A DNA stretch of 64,000 nt from Rhynchopus euleeides (GCA_963210315.1 OY723323.1:930001-994000); one strand, 5' to 3'. Counted from the stretch's first letter, positions 10,410 through 20,192 are shown. Notes: generated by a model from the sequence alone, not told the origin. Numbers and translations are program-made.

Positions 10410-10960
10410 AACCCCGGATGAATCCTGCCTCAGCATGCTCTGCTGGGGGACGGAGCCACCTTTTCTACCCTTTTCGACCGGGCCGGTTTGCACCTCATCT
10501 GGAAATGTGGAGTTGGTGGAGGTGAGTCTGCAGCTCGGGGATGCTGCAAACCAGATGGTGATGCGCCACTTCCCCGTGGACGCCACCCTGCAGGCGGCAG
10601 GGCCATCCCTTCAGCGCACAGTTGTCTTCACTGTGCGAGATGAACGAGCCACGTCCCCGTGTGAGGCCGCTTGAGGACTGTGCAGCGGACGCGCGCCACT
10701 CTGCCCCCCTTCAAGGTCACTACTGGGTGGGGCACGTGCGCCAACGAGCTCCTGGGGAAGTACCCACTCCAATTCACCCAGACCCAGGCTAATGGAATCG
10801 CGCTGTTCACAGGGCTCGCAAAGTCCGTGGTTACTGTCGAGGGGTTGGACTTGTGGTGCGCTCACCGAAGTGGAAGGCCACAACCGTGCAGTACCACACA
10901 CAAACAAGCACCCAGCTTCGCCAAAAGCAGTTGCAGACCAGGAGCCGTATGTCGTCTTCG
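10410..10960 (+). pseudogene. Possible captured coding fragment inside the insertion
   Basis: Two plus-strand stretches look coding in composition but lie in different frames: one near 10500-10670 (includes LVEVSLQLGDAANQMVMRHF) and one near 10700-10860 (includes ANELLGKYPLQFTQTQANGI). Neither has a start, and I do not recognise a family; the second has the look of a beta-sandwich repeat. It may be a host gene piece carried by the element. The similarity is to general protein texture only. Confidence 0.25.
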
Positions 10961-11243
10961 ATGCATGCGAGTTATAGGACGCGTGCAGGCACCGGACCCC
11001 CTCTCTAACAAGGTTCGACACTTTTGAATACCCAGAGAGGTGGAACCCGCGAAATACACGTAATATTCTGGAGGGGTGGGTGGAAAACGGCCAGAAAATG
11101 GGTGGCCAAAATACTACAACTTTTTGGATTTTCAATAACTTTTTTGCAGGGTAACTTTTTTTTTGCGCGCGCGCGCATTTTTCTGAGGGGGGGCCTGTAA
11201 CGCTGAACCAGTAAAAAAGTTTGTCTACCCTAAACGGAAAAAG

Positions 11244-11311
11244 GGTGGACCGTAAAAATGTTCCAAGTTCCCAAAAAAAGGCCAAACGTTCCATCTTTTT
11301 TACGGTCCACC
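11244..11311. repeat. GGTGGACCGTA hairpin, copy 1
   Basis: The left arm ggtggaccgtaaaaatgttc pairs with the right arm gttccatcttttttacggtc plus cacc. The same hairpin recurs at 11915-11989, so this is a tiny inverted-repeat unit, perhaps a solo pair of element ends. Confidence 0.7.
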
Positions 11312-11699
11312 ATTTATTGGGACTGAATATGGAAAAGACAATGCGATTATCGCCCGCGGGCTGGTGGGTTGCGGGGCGCGGACTGCGGCCTCCGCGCCGC
11401 AGACTCCCGCACGTAGTCCTCCCGACCTCCCAGCTTTGGACCTCCACCACCGCAACCAACACCAGCAAGAGAAGCAAGTCCTCCCTGCGTGTGGAAAGGG
11501 CACGATCACCACCACTCACCTCGAGACTCACTCACCACCACACCTCGAGAAGTGTAGTACCATGCAAGGAGCGTTCCGGTAGAAGTAAAAGTAGAACCTG
11601 CTGCACGAGCCCACAAAAGCAGCCACAGTACGGCAGGGCGCGCAGACAGAAGCTGAGACCACCGGGCTCCCTCCAGATGTAAATTCGTGAATCAGTGCC

Positions 11700-11885
11700 C
11701 GGAAAATTCAGGGAAATCGTACTCCTTTAGTGTAGTACACCCTGCAGTAACTGTGGGAGAACAGTTCCCGGACGATGGTGAGCGCACACTCTGTGTTGAG
11801 GCCCTGTGGTGTTAATCCTGCAGCTTCAGTCGTGCGATTTCCTTGGTTCCTTCGCGACTTCGTCGCGAAGGAATTCGTAAAAAAA
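11700..11885 (-). repeat. Dispersed repeat Y, copy 1
   Basis: Contains aatcgtactcctttagtg, ctgtgggagaacagttcc and gcttcagtcgtgcgatttcc. The inverse, diverged, is at about 58543-58745, and a short piece is at about 27188-27240 (gtgtgcgctcaacaaggggc). No coding frame is shared. Probably a transposon remnant. Confidence 0.6.
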
Positions 11886-11914
11886 AACCGCCAAGTCCAC
11901 TATCCCAACCGTAA

Positions 11915-11989
11915 AATAGGTGGACCGTAAAAATGTTCCAAGTTCCGGAAAAATCCCATTTGTTCCATCTTTTTTACGGTCCACCTATT
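11915..11989. repeat. GGTGGACCGTA hairpin, copy 2
   Basis: aataggtggaccgtaaaaat pairs with tttttacggtccacctatt. It is followed to 12033 by further tacggt(c/t)cacc motifs that lead to the right end of the insertion. Confidence 0.7.
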
Positions 11990-12033
11990 GTACGGTTCAC
12001 CTTTATTACGGTCCACAATATTTCCGTTTACGG

Positions 12034-12308
12034 TACACGACGGGTCAGATCGCCCGTCCTTCCTCGACCGCACGACTCCCCCCTACGCACCTACGGTGCT
12101 CAAACAAGTTTGTGGTGGTGTGGGGGTAGGGGGTGTGACCCCCGTTCCCCAGTGCCTCTCTCTCTGCCGAGGTGAACCGAATGATGAGGAGACCCTCCAG
12201 CGCCTGACCCGCACACCGCTTCCCTCTCTTGTGCTGCTGTGCTGCATGCACACTGTGATGCTGCCTGCCCACACCACCACCCTGCACAGGAGGGCCCACC
12301 CCCTTGGG
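12034..12308 (+). other. 5' flank of array copy 3
   Basis: Bases 12034-12230 match 23898-24095 in front of copy 5 almost exactly, including the forward cassette at 12157-12222. The sequence that should lie further upstream is now at 7007-7471, beyond the insertion. Confidence 0.7.
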
Positions 12309-14786
12309 ATGTCTGGCGGTGACAGGGCAGAGGTGTCTGATGACCCCCCTAAGGACTTTGCCGACATATGTCAGGAGGCCAGATGGCAGTCGCTGCACGG
12401 TGGGTTGGGGACGCTTGCATTGCTGCTGTCCATCGCGTGCCCTGTGCTGATTGTGTACTGCTTCAACAGGGACGGGCCCTACTACACGGCACACCACGCA
12501 GATGCAGAGGTCGTCAACATCTGGGACCCGTGGCGCCAGCCCGAGCCGTGGCACGAGGACGGGCTGCTCCGGTGCACGTGGCTGGACGAGACCAACCAGA
12601 CGTGGGATGCCGTGAACAGCACAGCCACCACACTGACGAACCGGAAGTGCCCTGCGCTGAACATCACAGGATTCACAGAGGGCTCTCTGACCGCGATGCG
12701 TACGACGGCGCTGCACGTGTACCCTGTGGCAGTGGCCGCACGCCCCGTCGTGCTCGGGTGCGCCTTTGCAGGGGTGCTGAAGGAGTCGTGGCTGTACCTC
12801 CTGCAGGCAGCGGTGGGGATGTGCTCCACCTTTGCTCTTGCCGTGCTGTTCGAGTTTGCACGGCCTGAGCTGAAGGGTGGCGATGACGCATCCGGCTGGG
12901 TGGTGGTGTGTGCCCTCCCGTCTGTGGTGTGGCTTGCTGTCCGTTTTGAGTTCTTCTTCTGTTGGGCACAGGTCTCTAATTCCCCACGGGCCTTGGGCTG
13001 GCAGCGGTTCTGCCTTTTGCGATACATCGGAGGTCTCTCTGCCTGCCTGATGGTGGGCTTTGGAATATTTGGTTCCGCGTTTCGCGTGGCTGGCTTTCCG
13101 GGTGACTGGCTGTACCTGATGTTTCTTTTCCCGCAGCTCGTGGGTGTGAGCTTCCTCGCAGGGCCCTCTTTGTCTATCCCGATAATGACGGTCTTGCTGG
13201 AGTTCGCTGTCTGGACCATCTTCTACTACGGGTACTACGACAGCGACTTCGGATCGTTTGTGATGAACTCGAGCTTGTTTTTTCCCCTACCTGCCGTTCG
13301 TGTGATGTTGCCAGTGACAATGCCGTTGCTCCTTCTCCGGTCTCTGGCCCACAGGCATCAGCCCATCCCTCTGTACGAGGATGCACCCCCAGGCTCGATG
13401 TACTTTTATTGCCACGGGGTCCCTGCCTACGACCTGCCTGAGGAAGCAAGTGACACGGAAAGCTGCCCCGAAACGACAGATGAGGCAGCTCCGCAGTGCG
13501 ATGCGACAGACGGTGTGCAGCTGCACCTGCGGCTGCCCAACGGTGTGCTGGTGCCGGTGGAGCTGGGCAGCGACGCCACGCTCGGGGTGCTGCGCCTGCG
13601 TGCCGCAGACGCCCTCGAGGTGGACCGCAAGCAGGTGCAGGTGCGGCTTGCCCTCTGTGGCAGGATAGTTGACGGTTGCAACGCCACCCCACTGTGCGAC
13701 GTGCCGGGGCTGGAGGCGGGTGCCACGGTGGATGTCCACACACAACCTGCGCGATGCGAGGTGTCCTCAAACCCTTGCCACTACATGGAGCTGGCCTGTC
13801 AGGGGGACGACGTGCAGGCTGCACGGCGTGTGCTTGCGACCTGCCGGGTTTTACCTGCCGAAGGTTCCCGCTGTGTGCGGGAAACATATTCCAGTGTCCT
13901 GTCCACACTGATCCTCAACTACGCACGCTACGGCTGCCGCGGTGTGGTGTGCTGCGCCCTGCTGGAGGGGAACCTCGCCAGTGCAGCAGTTGTCGTGAAG
14001 CTCCTGTTGCAGACCGAGGAGGAGTCGGCCTTGCGTGTCATCCAAGAGTCAGGCGTGCTGGACAGGCCTGACTTCTACGATGCGTTTCATGAACTGCTGT
14101 ACCGTGATCCGGAGTTGACAGAAGTCAACCGTGCGCAAGAGTACGTAGAGCTGGCCGTCATGTGCCCAGGCTTTCTTGAGAGCACCGCATGCGATCACCT
14201 GTTCATTGTCCGGCAGGTCTTGGAGTCGCACAGCACATTCAACGGGGACTACACCGCCTTGTGGAGGCAGCTTCACGAGGCGGGGTGGCGGTCAACACCC
14301 TCTGCAGTGCAGCTGGTAGGCGAGGCGCAGCGCTTCTTCTTCCAGATCAACCTGCTCACAGTCATGCTCTTGGCTGATGGGGTGCGTGTGCGTGACCTGC
14401 CACACGTCGTACGTGCCCTGTGCTGTGTGTCCCTGAGGCTCCTGCTGTACGCATGCCTTGCAGGTGTGGCCATCGGCGTGCACGCGACACTCGGCACGCA
14501 GGGAGCGGATCCGACAGGCGGGTGGCTGTTCGTTGCCTTCCTCTGCATTGCCAGTGTGACCATCGGAGTTGAGCTGCTGCCGGAGTGGGTGCGGTGGCTG
14601 GTGGTGCTGAAGGTGTGCGGCACACGCACGTCACAGCCACCTGCAGGCACGCAGGACGTGGAGCTCGTTGAGGAGCTGACTGAGATGGAGATGCCTCACC
14701 TGAACCAGAGCAGCCAGGCCGACACCGACGAAGCGCTTGCAGTGGGGACCCTCCTCCCAGTGAGACCGCTTCCATCTGGTGCCTGA
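12309..14786 (+). CDS. Array copy 3: polytopic membrane protein with ubiquitin-like and ankyrin-like domains
   Basis: The product is 825 aa from the shared MSGGDRAE start; the frame is open upstream to 11988, into the insertion. Subfamily A: CRVLPAEGSRCVRETYSSVLSTLILNY follows the ankyrin-like stretch. The loop carries NQT, NST and NIT sequons. The block from VSNSPRALGWQRF to SIPIMTVLL (nt about 12971-13196) is unlike the other copies, and the linker before the ubiquitin-like domain (LYEDAPPGSMYFYCHGVPAYD) is also private. The ubiquitin-like domain and the last 110 residues are nearly identical to the other copies. The body is intact, but its normal upstream region has been pushed 4.56 kb away, so its expression may differ from its neighbours. 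Confidence 0.8.
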   Translation: MSGGDRAEVSDDPPKDFADICQEARWQSLHGGLGTLALLLSIACPVLIVYCFNRDGPYYTAHHADAEVVNIWDPWRQPEPWHEDGLLRCTWLDETNQTWDAVNSTATTLTNRKCPALNITGFTEGSLTAMRTTALHVYPVAVAARPVVLGCAFAGVLKESWLYLLQAAVGMCSTFALAVLFEFARPELKGGDDASGWVVVCALPSVVWLAVRFEFFFCWAQVSNSPRALGWQRFCLLRYIGGLSACLMVGFGIFGSAFRVAGFPGDWLYLMFLFPQLVGVSFLAGPSLSIPIMTVLLEFAVWTIFYYGYYDSDFGSFVMNSSLFFPLPAVRVMLPVTMPLLLLRSLAHRHQPIPLYEDAPPGSMYFYCHGVPAYDLPEEASDTESCPETTDEAAPQCDATDGVQLHLRLPNGVLVPVELGSDATLGVLRLRAADALEVDRKQVQVRLALCGRIVDGCNATPLCDVPGLEAGATVDVHTQPARCEVSSNPCHYMELACQGDDVQAARRVLATCRVLPAEGSRCVRETYSSVLSTLILNYARYGCRGVVCCALLEGNLASAAVVVKLLLQTEEESALRVIQESGVLDRPDFYDAFHELLYRDPELTEVNRAQEYVELAVMCPGFLESTACDHLFIVRQVLESHSTFNGDYTALWRQLHEAGWRSTPSAVQLVGEAQRFFFQINLLTVMLLADGVRVRDLPHVVRALCCVSLRLLLYACLAGVAIGVHATLGTQGADPTGGWLFVAFLCIASVTIGVELLPEWVRWLVVLKVCGTRTSQPPAGTQDVELVEELTEMEMPHLNQSSQADTDEALAVGTLLPVRPLPSGA

Positions 14787-15143
14787 GCAGCACCTCCTCT
14801 TCCGGCTGGGAGGTGCACAGCTGCCGGGCTTCTGGTCTGTGTGTCCGCATTCTATACGGGGTGCGAATGGTTCAGTGTTGCCACAGTGGGGCCTTCGCTG
14901 CGTGCCCTGTGCCCTTCGCTATCTCTCAGGCCATTCCCCAAGTGTGGGAGACGGGTGGCAACAGTTTCTTGAACGATTTGAACGATTTTTGGCCGTGCTC
15001 GTAGCATCCCCCGATGAGGAGGGCCACTGCTTCGTGTTCTCCTGGCCGCACGGAGGCATTGCCTTACGTTGCCCCTTCCTCTTTTCCTTTGGTGGTGTGT
15101 TGTTCTGTATGCAGTAAAGGGGGTAGCTTTATTGTTGAGTGAC

Positions 15144-15284
15144 ATGTGTCGTGAACGTGGGGCCAGCCCCTTCTCGGGCACTCCCTTCAACAGCGACACG
15201 GAAAGAATGGCCGCCCCCTCGGTGCTCTACGTCTCAGACGAAAGCTCGTCTGAGGAGAAGCAGGCGAATCATTGCAGGGCCTGA
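15144..15284 (+). CDS. Small conserved ORF, 46 aa (copy a)
   Basis: Encodes MCRERGASPFSGTPFNSDTE followed by RMAAPSVLYVSDESSSEEKQ and a short end. A second copy is at 26816-26968, after array copy 5. Between them most differences are silent and the one internal length difference is 9 bases (in frame), as expected for coding sequence. Ser/Glu-rich, no known domain. It may be a real short protein, or the last exon of a gene whose other exons I cannot see. It lies about 360 bases downstream of copy 3. Confidence 0.4.
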   Translation: MCRERGASPFSGTPFNSDTERMAAPSVLYVSDESSSEEKQANHCRA

Positions 15285-15739
15285 AACATCATGGGAAATA
15301 TTCCACGCGTGGTTCGGTGTCGCCAAGCTTGCAACACTGCACTGTTGTGAAGGAAATGCGAATGAGAAACAAGAAAATGTGTTCCCGCCATGCCGGTTGT
15401 CTTTGGTCGGGATTGGCTGGTTGAACACCAGAGGAAGCGGGATGTCTTCTCTGGAATCCCGCGGAGTGGGACGTGTTGTGGGGTGCAGTGCGGTGGGGTG
15501 GGGGTGCGTGGGGTCAACAATTGCATTCTCCCATGATTTCAGGTGTAAGAACGCCGGTGCGACCTCAGCTCACCAAAATCGCGAATCCACCGGTCGTTAT
15601 GCCCCGACGGTGGTGTCTGTATTGTTACTGTTAGTTTCCGTCCACACCTGGCGATCGCCTGGAGAGAGTTCCACCCTGGGTTGAGATGTGTTTTCGTTTG
15701 TGAAAGTCTGCGAAGACCAAAGAAACTCTTTCCTCCCCA

Positions 15740-15793
15740 CGCAGGGAGTGGATCCGACAGGCGGGTGGCTGTTCGTTGCCTTCCTCTGCAGTG
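15740..15793 (+). pseudogene. Duplicated fragment of an array-gene C-terminal membrane segment
   Basis: About 54 bases (ggagtggatccgacaggcgg onward, coding PTGGWLFVAFLCSAS) match the last membrane segment of the array genes. The similarity stops abruptly on both sides. It is a stray fragment left by rearrangement or gene conversion upstream of copy 4. Confidence 0.65.
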
Positions 15794-15961
15794 CCAGTGT
15801 TCCTGTCTTGTTGGCCTCGATGTGGGGGGAGGTCATTGAGGGCAACACACCCAAGGCTCTGCGACAGCAGATGCACCCAACCGCGGGTGCGCTTTGTGTG
15901 TGCTGTGTTGCCTTGTGCGGCTGGGTGCACGTGGGTGCGTCAACGCGTGAGGGTGGAGAGG

Positions 15962-16028
15962 GAGGCGGTGTGCGGGTCAGGCGCTGGAGGGTCTCCTCAT
16001 CATTCGGTTCACCTCGGCAGAGAGAGAG
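15962..16028 (-). repeat. 65-bp upstream cassette, inverted (copy 4)
   Basis: Exact inverse of the cassette at 638-703, including part of its flanking pyrimidine run. Immediately downstream the normal promoter-proximal sequence (gtgacccccgttgcccagtg) resumes without a forward cassette, as in copy 2. Confidence 0.75.
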
Positions 16029-16143
16029 GCCCGGTGACCCCCGTTGCCCAGTGCCTCCCTCTCTTGTGCTGCTGTGCTGCATGCACACTGTGATGCTGCC
16101 TGCCCACACCACCACCCTGCACAGGACGCCCCACCCCCTTGCG

Positions 16144-18564
16144 ATGTCTGGCGGTGACAGGACCGAGGTGTCTGATAACCCCCCTAAGGACTTTGACAAG
16201 ATATGTCAGGAGGCCACACGGCAGTCGCTGCGGGGTGGGTTGGGGACGCTTGCACTGCTGCTGTCCATCGCGTGCCCTGTGCTGATTGTGTACTGCTTCA
16301 ACAGGGACGGGCCCTACTCCACGGCACACCACGCAGATGCAGAGGTCGTCAACATCTGGGACCCGTGGCGCCAGCCCGAGCCGTGGCACGAGGACGGGCT
16401 GCTCCGGTGCACGTGGCTGAATGAGTCCAACCAGACGTGGGATGACCTGAACAGCACAGCCACCACACTGACGAACCGGATGTGCCCTGCGCTGAACAGC
16501 CCAGGCATCACAGAGGACTCTCTGACCGCAATGCGTACCACGGCGCTGTTTTTCCACCCTGTGGCAGCGGCCGCACGCCCCGTCGTGCTCGGGTGCGCCT
16601 TTGCAGGGGTGCTGAAGGACTCGTGGCTGTACCTCCTGCAGGCAGCGGTGGGGATGTGCTCCGCCTTTGCTCTTGCCGTGCTGTTCGACCTCGCACGGCC
16701 TGAGCTGGAGGGTGGCGATGACGCATCCGGCTGGGTGGTGGTGTGTGCCCTCCCGTCTGTGGTGTGGCTTGCTGTCCGTGTCGAGTTCTTCTTCTGTTTT
16801 GCACAGCTCCATGTGTCGCTCTGTGGCCCCCTGTCCGCGCCTTCTCTATATCTTGGTGCAGCCGCGCGCATGCTGGTATCTCTTGTTGCTCATGAGCCGG
16901 GTTGGTGGCTGGACCTGTTCGTTGCTGTCCCTCTGACCCTGTGCCTTGTAGATGAAGGAATGTCCCATTTGCGTAATATTCTCGTCTTGCTGGACTTCGC
17001 TGTCTGGACCATCGTCTACTACGGATACTACGACAGCCACTTCGGATCGTTTGTGATGGACTCGCACTGGTTTTCCCCCATCCCGGCGCTCCGTGTGCTG
17101 TTCCCTGTGACGATGCCCTTCGTGCTTCTCGTCTCTCTGGCCTACACGTCTCCCTGCCGTACTCGGTTTTACTTTAGTTTAGATTCACTCCGACGCTTAC
17201 GCTCCAGAGACATGCCTGGGACTCCTGCCTACGACCTGCCTGAGGAAGCAAGTGGCTACGAAAGCTGCCCCGAAACGACAGATAATGAAGCTGCGCAGTG
17301 CGACACAGCAGACGGTGTGGAGCTGCACCTGCGGCTGCCCAACGGTGTGCTGGTGCCGGTGGAGCTGGGCAGCGACGCCACGCTCGGGGTGCTGCGCCTG
17401 CGTGCTGCACACGCCCTCGAGATGGACCGCAGGCAGGTGCGGGTGCGGCTTGCCCTCTGCGACAAGATAGTTTCCGGGTGCAACGCCTCGCCACTGCGCG
17501 ACGTGCCGGGGCTGGAGGCGGGTGCCACGGTGGATATCCACACACAACCTGCGCGATGTGAGGTGTCCTCAGACCCTTGCCACCACATGGAGCTGGCCTG
17601 TCAGGGGGACGACGTGCAGGCCGCACGGCGTGTGCTCGCCATCTGCTCTGCCGACCGTCTCTTGAGCCGTGGGACTGATCTTTCCAGTGGTGTGCTGAAC
17701 ACGATGACCTCGAACTACGCACGCTACGGCTGCCGCGGTGTGGTGTGCTGCGCCCTGCTGGAGGGGAACCTCGCCAGTGCAGCAGTTGTCGTGAAGCTCC
17801 TGTTGGAGACCAAGCAGGAGTCGGCCTTGTGTGTCATCCAAGAGTCAGGCGTGCTGGACAGGCCTGACTTCTACGATGCGTTTCATGAACTGCTGCTGCC
17901 GTGCCGTCATCCGGAGTTCGCAGAAGTCCACGGTGCGCATCAAGAGTACGTGGATTTGGCTGTTACGTGCCCAGGCTTTCTTGAGAGCACCGCATGCGAT
18001 CACAACTACATTGCCCTGCTCGTCTTGGGTTCACTCAGGTCGTTCGATGGGGACTACACCGACTTGTGGAGTAAGCTGCAGGAGGTGGGGTGGCGGTCAA
18101 CACCCTCTGCAGTGCAGCAGACAGACGAGTGGCGGGCACCCTTCCTGATCAACCTGCTCACACTCGTCCTCTTGCTCGACGGGATGCGTGCGCGTGACCT
18201 GCCACGCGTCGTACGTCACCTGTGCCTGATATCCCTGCTGCTCCTGCTGTACGCATGCCTTGCAGGTGTGGCCATCGGCGTGCACGCGACACTCGGCACG
18301 CAGGGAGCGGATCCGACAGGCGGGTGGCTGTTCGTTGCCTTCCTCTGCATTGCCAGTGTGACCATCGGAGTTGAGCTGCTGCCGGAGTGGGTGCGGTGGC
18401 TGGTGGTGCTGAAGGTGTGCGGCACACGCACGTCACAGCCACCTGCAGGCACGCAGGACGTGGAGCTCGTTGAGGAGCTGACTGAGATGGAGATGCCTCT
18501 CCTGAACCAGAGCAGCCAGGCCGACACCGACGAAGCGCTTGCAGTGGGGACCCTCTTCCAGTGA
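16144..18564 (+). CDS. Array copy 4: polytopic membrane protein with ubiquitin-like and ankyrin-like domains
   Basis: The product is 806 aa from MSGGDRTE, the shortest copy. Subfamily B, very close to copy 2 after the ubiquitin-like domain (CSADRLLSRGTDLSSGVLN; LLLPCRHPEFAEVHGAHQEYVDLAV). It lacks the FRLVRYIGGLCG segment found in copies 1-3. In its place (nt about 16807-16993) is a shorter private block with LCGPLSAPSLYLGAAARMLV, so the count of membrane segments may be one lower or the fifth segment is remade from different sequence. Sequons NES, NQT and NST are in the first loop. It ends TLFQ after a small indel relative to copy 2. Confidence 0.8.
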   Translation: MSGGDRTEVSDNPPKDFDKICQEATRQSLRGGLGTLALLLSIACPVLIVYCFNRDGPYSTAHHADAEVVNIWDPWRQPEPWHEDGLLRCTWLNESNQTWDDLNSTATTLTNRMCPALNSPGITEDSLTAMRTTALFFHPVAAAARPVVLGCAFAGVLKDSWLYLLQAAVGMCSAFALAVLFDLARPELEGGDDASGWVVVCALPSVVWLAVRVEFFFCFAQLHVSLCGPLSAPSLYLGAAARMLVSLVAHEPGWWLDLFVAVPLTLCLVDEGMSHLRNILVLLDFAVWTIVYYGYYDSHFGSFVMDSHWFSPIPALRVLFPVTMPFVLLVSLAYTSPCRTRFYFSLDSLRRLRSRDMPGTPAYDLPEEASGYESCPETTDNEAAQCDTADGVELHLRLPNGVLVPVELGSDATLGVLRLRAAHALEMDRRQVRVRLALCDKIVSGCNASPLRDVPGLEAGATVDIHTQPARCEVSSDPCHHMELACQGDDVQAARRVLAICSADRLLSRGTDLSSGVLNTMTSNYARYGCRGVVCCALLEGNLASAAVVVKLLLETKQESALCVIQESGVLDRPDFYDAFHELLLPCRHPEFAEVHGAHQEYVDLAVTCPGFLESTACDHNYIALLVLGSLRSFDGDYTDLWSKLQEVGWRSTPSAVQQTDEWRAPFLINLLTLVLLLDGMRARDLPRVVRHLCLISLLLLLYACLAGVAIGVHATLGTQGADPTGGWLFVAFLCIASVTIGVELLPEWVRWLVVLKVCGTRTSQPPAGTQDVELVEELTEMEMPLLNQSSQADTDEALAVGTLFQ

Positions 18565-19307
18565 GACCGCTTCCTTCTGGTGCCTGAGCAGCACCTCCTC
18601 TTCCGGCTGGGAGGTGCACAGCTGCCGGGCTTCTGCTCTGTGTGTCCGCGTTCTCGACAGGCCACGCTGTGGTGAGACGCGCCAAACGTGCTCTCTCTCC
18701 ACTCCCTACTATGTTAGGCAACCTGTGCGCCCCAGCCCTGGGGCCACCCTTTGATCCCCGCTCCTTCTGCGGTGCCTGGCTTGACTGCGCTCCTCCTGTG
18801 TCACCCATGTCGCAGCCAGACAGGCCACCTCGCACGGAGGTGGTGGTGTGATTTCGACTACCGTTTTCGTGGCGAACGCCTAAGGAGCCTGGCTGATGGC
18901 TACGTTTTCCAGAAAATGCATACGGCGTACGCGTGGGCGTGCGGCGCCTGCAAACGGCAGTCTATGTAGTACAAGAGACGGCCATGTCCGCACACCAAAT
19001 CAGTCGTCAACCTCAGCAGCCTTCGAGCCTTCGAGTAGGTAATCGTACCTTTTGCACTTGTGCGCGAAGGAACCGTCTGTGAAAGGCAAGAGCAAAGGCC
19101 AGGCCTCAGCCTACTGGGTGGCCTACTGTGTGCTGAGAGACCTGGAATACCAGCCGTACGCAATTTCTGCGTACGCGTACGCAGCGTGGTTTCAGAAAGT
19201 GCGGACGGCGTACGCACATGCGTACGCGCAGTCGGGGTGGGTGGGCAGGGGGCTCCAAATCCCAGGTGCCAGAAAAAATCGCCAAGTACAACGCGCCCTG
19301 GGGTAAT
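18565..19307. other. Repeat-rich spacer after copy 4
   Basis: The family 3' flank runs to about 18745. Beyond it, 18898-18955 and 19160-19245 are both rich in gcgtacgc-type palindromes and share a (t)ttccagaaa...cggcgtacgc pattern in direct orientation. No gene is recognised. Confidence 0.4.
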
Positions 19308-19412
19308 AATGTTGGTGGGGTAATAACCCACCAACTTTTCAGAGCCCCAAATCCACCAAATTAGTACCCCACCAACATATTTACCCCACCAATATTTTAC
19401 CCCACCAACATA
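19308..19412. repeat. TTACCCCACCAACAT inverted and tandem repeat cluster
   Basis: ggtaataatgttggtggggt at the left is the inverse of several copies of taccccaccaacat to the right (about 19360-19412). It forms a hairpin with a repeated right arm. Confidence 0.55.
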
Positions 19413-19999
19413 ACTTGAGTGACGGTACGTATATACCGTATACGTAAATATTATGGAACGTAAATATTATGGAACGGGCCCATTTTTGCCCGGTCCGTTC
19501 CATAATATTTACGTTCCAAAATTCACTAAACACGGAGGCCGCACGAACCGATGGATTCGATATCTGTGCCGAAAAAATGGTCACCGTGAATTTTTTGGGG
19601 GGTGTACGTATTCACAGTGATATGGGGCGTAGCTGAGAAAAAGAGGTTTAATTACTTCCCGGCCGAACCCAATTTCGATTTTTTTGGCTGAAAAATGGGT
19701 GAATGCGGCTGGAGCAGGCCGGACCGGAAACCCGGAAATTCCCCCATTTTTCCCCTTTTTTCACACCAATAATCCGGCTTCTGCTAAGGGGACCTTTTCG
19801 ATTTTTTTTTCGGAAAACCCTATTTTTCACTTTTGAGCCCGATTTCGAAGGAATTTTTGAGTTTTGAGCTCATTTTGTGCAATTAAACGCGTCACTCAGG
19901 TTTTTCCCCCGGACCCCTCTGTGACTCCTCCAGACTTGGTCGGGCTTGGAAGTTGGTTCGTAGTTTTGACCACCAATGCCTAATGTGTTGGCAGTCTTG

Positions 20000-20192
20000 T
20001 TTGACTGGTGCTTGCAGTACGCGGTGGCGGGCGGACCGGGCCGGAGGGGGCGCGAAGCGCCCCCGTCCGCGCGAAGCGCGGCCGGCCCGGTGGCCGGCGG
20101 ACCGGGCCGGCCGCGCTTCGCGCGGACGGGGGCGCTTCGCGCCCCCTCCGGCCCGGTCCGCCCGCCACCGCGTACTGCAAGCACCAGTCAAA
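20000..20192. repeat. 193-bp near-perfect palindrome 1
   Basis: The arms begin tttgactggtgcttgcagta and end with its inverse; the centre is GC-only (ccggccgcgcttcgcgcgga type). Open frames on both strands here are a consequence of the symmetry. Confidence 0.9.

Larger units (their letters stand above)
7472..12033. mobile_element. 4.56-kb composite TIR insertion flanked by TA, with matching empty site
   Basis: The empty site is visible in front of copy 5: at 23890-23910 the sequence reads aagaaatacacgacgg uninterrupted. Here aagaaaTA is followed by ccgtaagggtag, and the right end ccgtttacgg is followed by TAcacgacgg, so the target is duplicated as TA. The extreme ends share CCGTAA. A longer near-perfect terminal repeat of about 36 bp (ccgtaagggtagacaaactt at 7472; inverse at 11201-11237) suggests the original unit is 7472-11237, with 11238-12033 (hairpins plus a dispersed repeat) as added or duplicated terminal material. 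No transposase is recognised, so the element is non-autonomous. Class unknown; a TA target occurs in Tc1/mariner and several other superfamilies. Confidence 0.75.
14787..16143 (+). other. Spacer between array copies 3 and 4
   Basis: Holds the family 3' flank (14787-14860), a non-shared stretch, a short conserved ORF (15144-15284), a fragment of the family C-terminus (about 15740-15793), a tract with cagcagatgcaccca shared with copy 2, and the inverted cassette (15962-16028). The frame of copy 4 is open back to 15688 through the duplicated fragment, but this is probably fortuitous. Confidence 0.5.

Noticed and set aside
10611-11531. 306-aa minus-strand open frame
   Set aside because: Runs across a terminal repeat, a hairpin and unrelated segments of a composite insertion; no domain.
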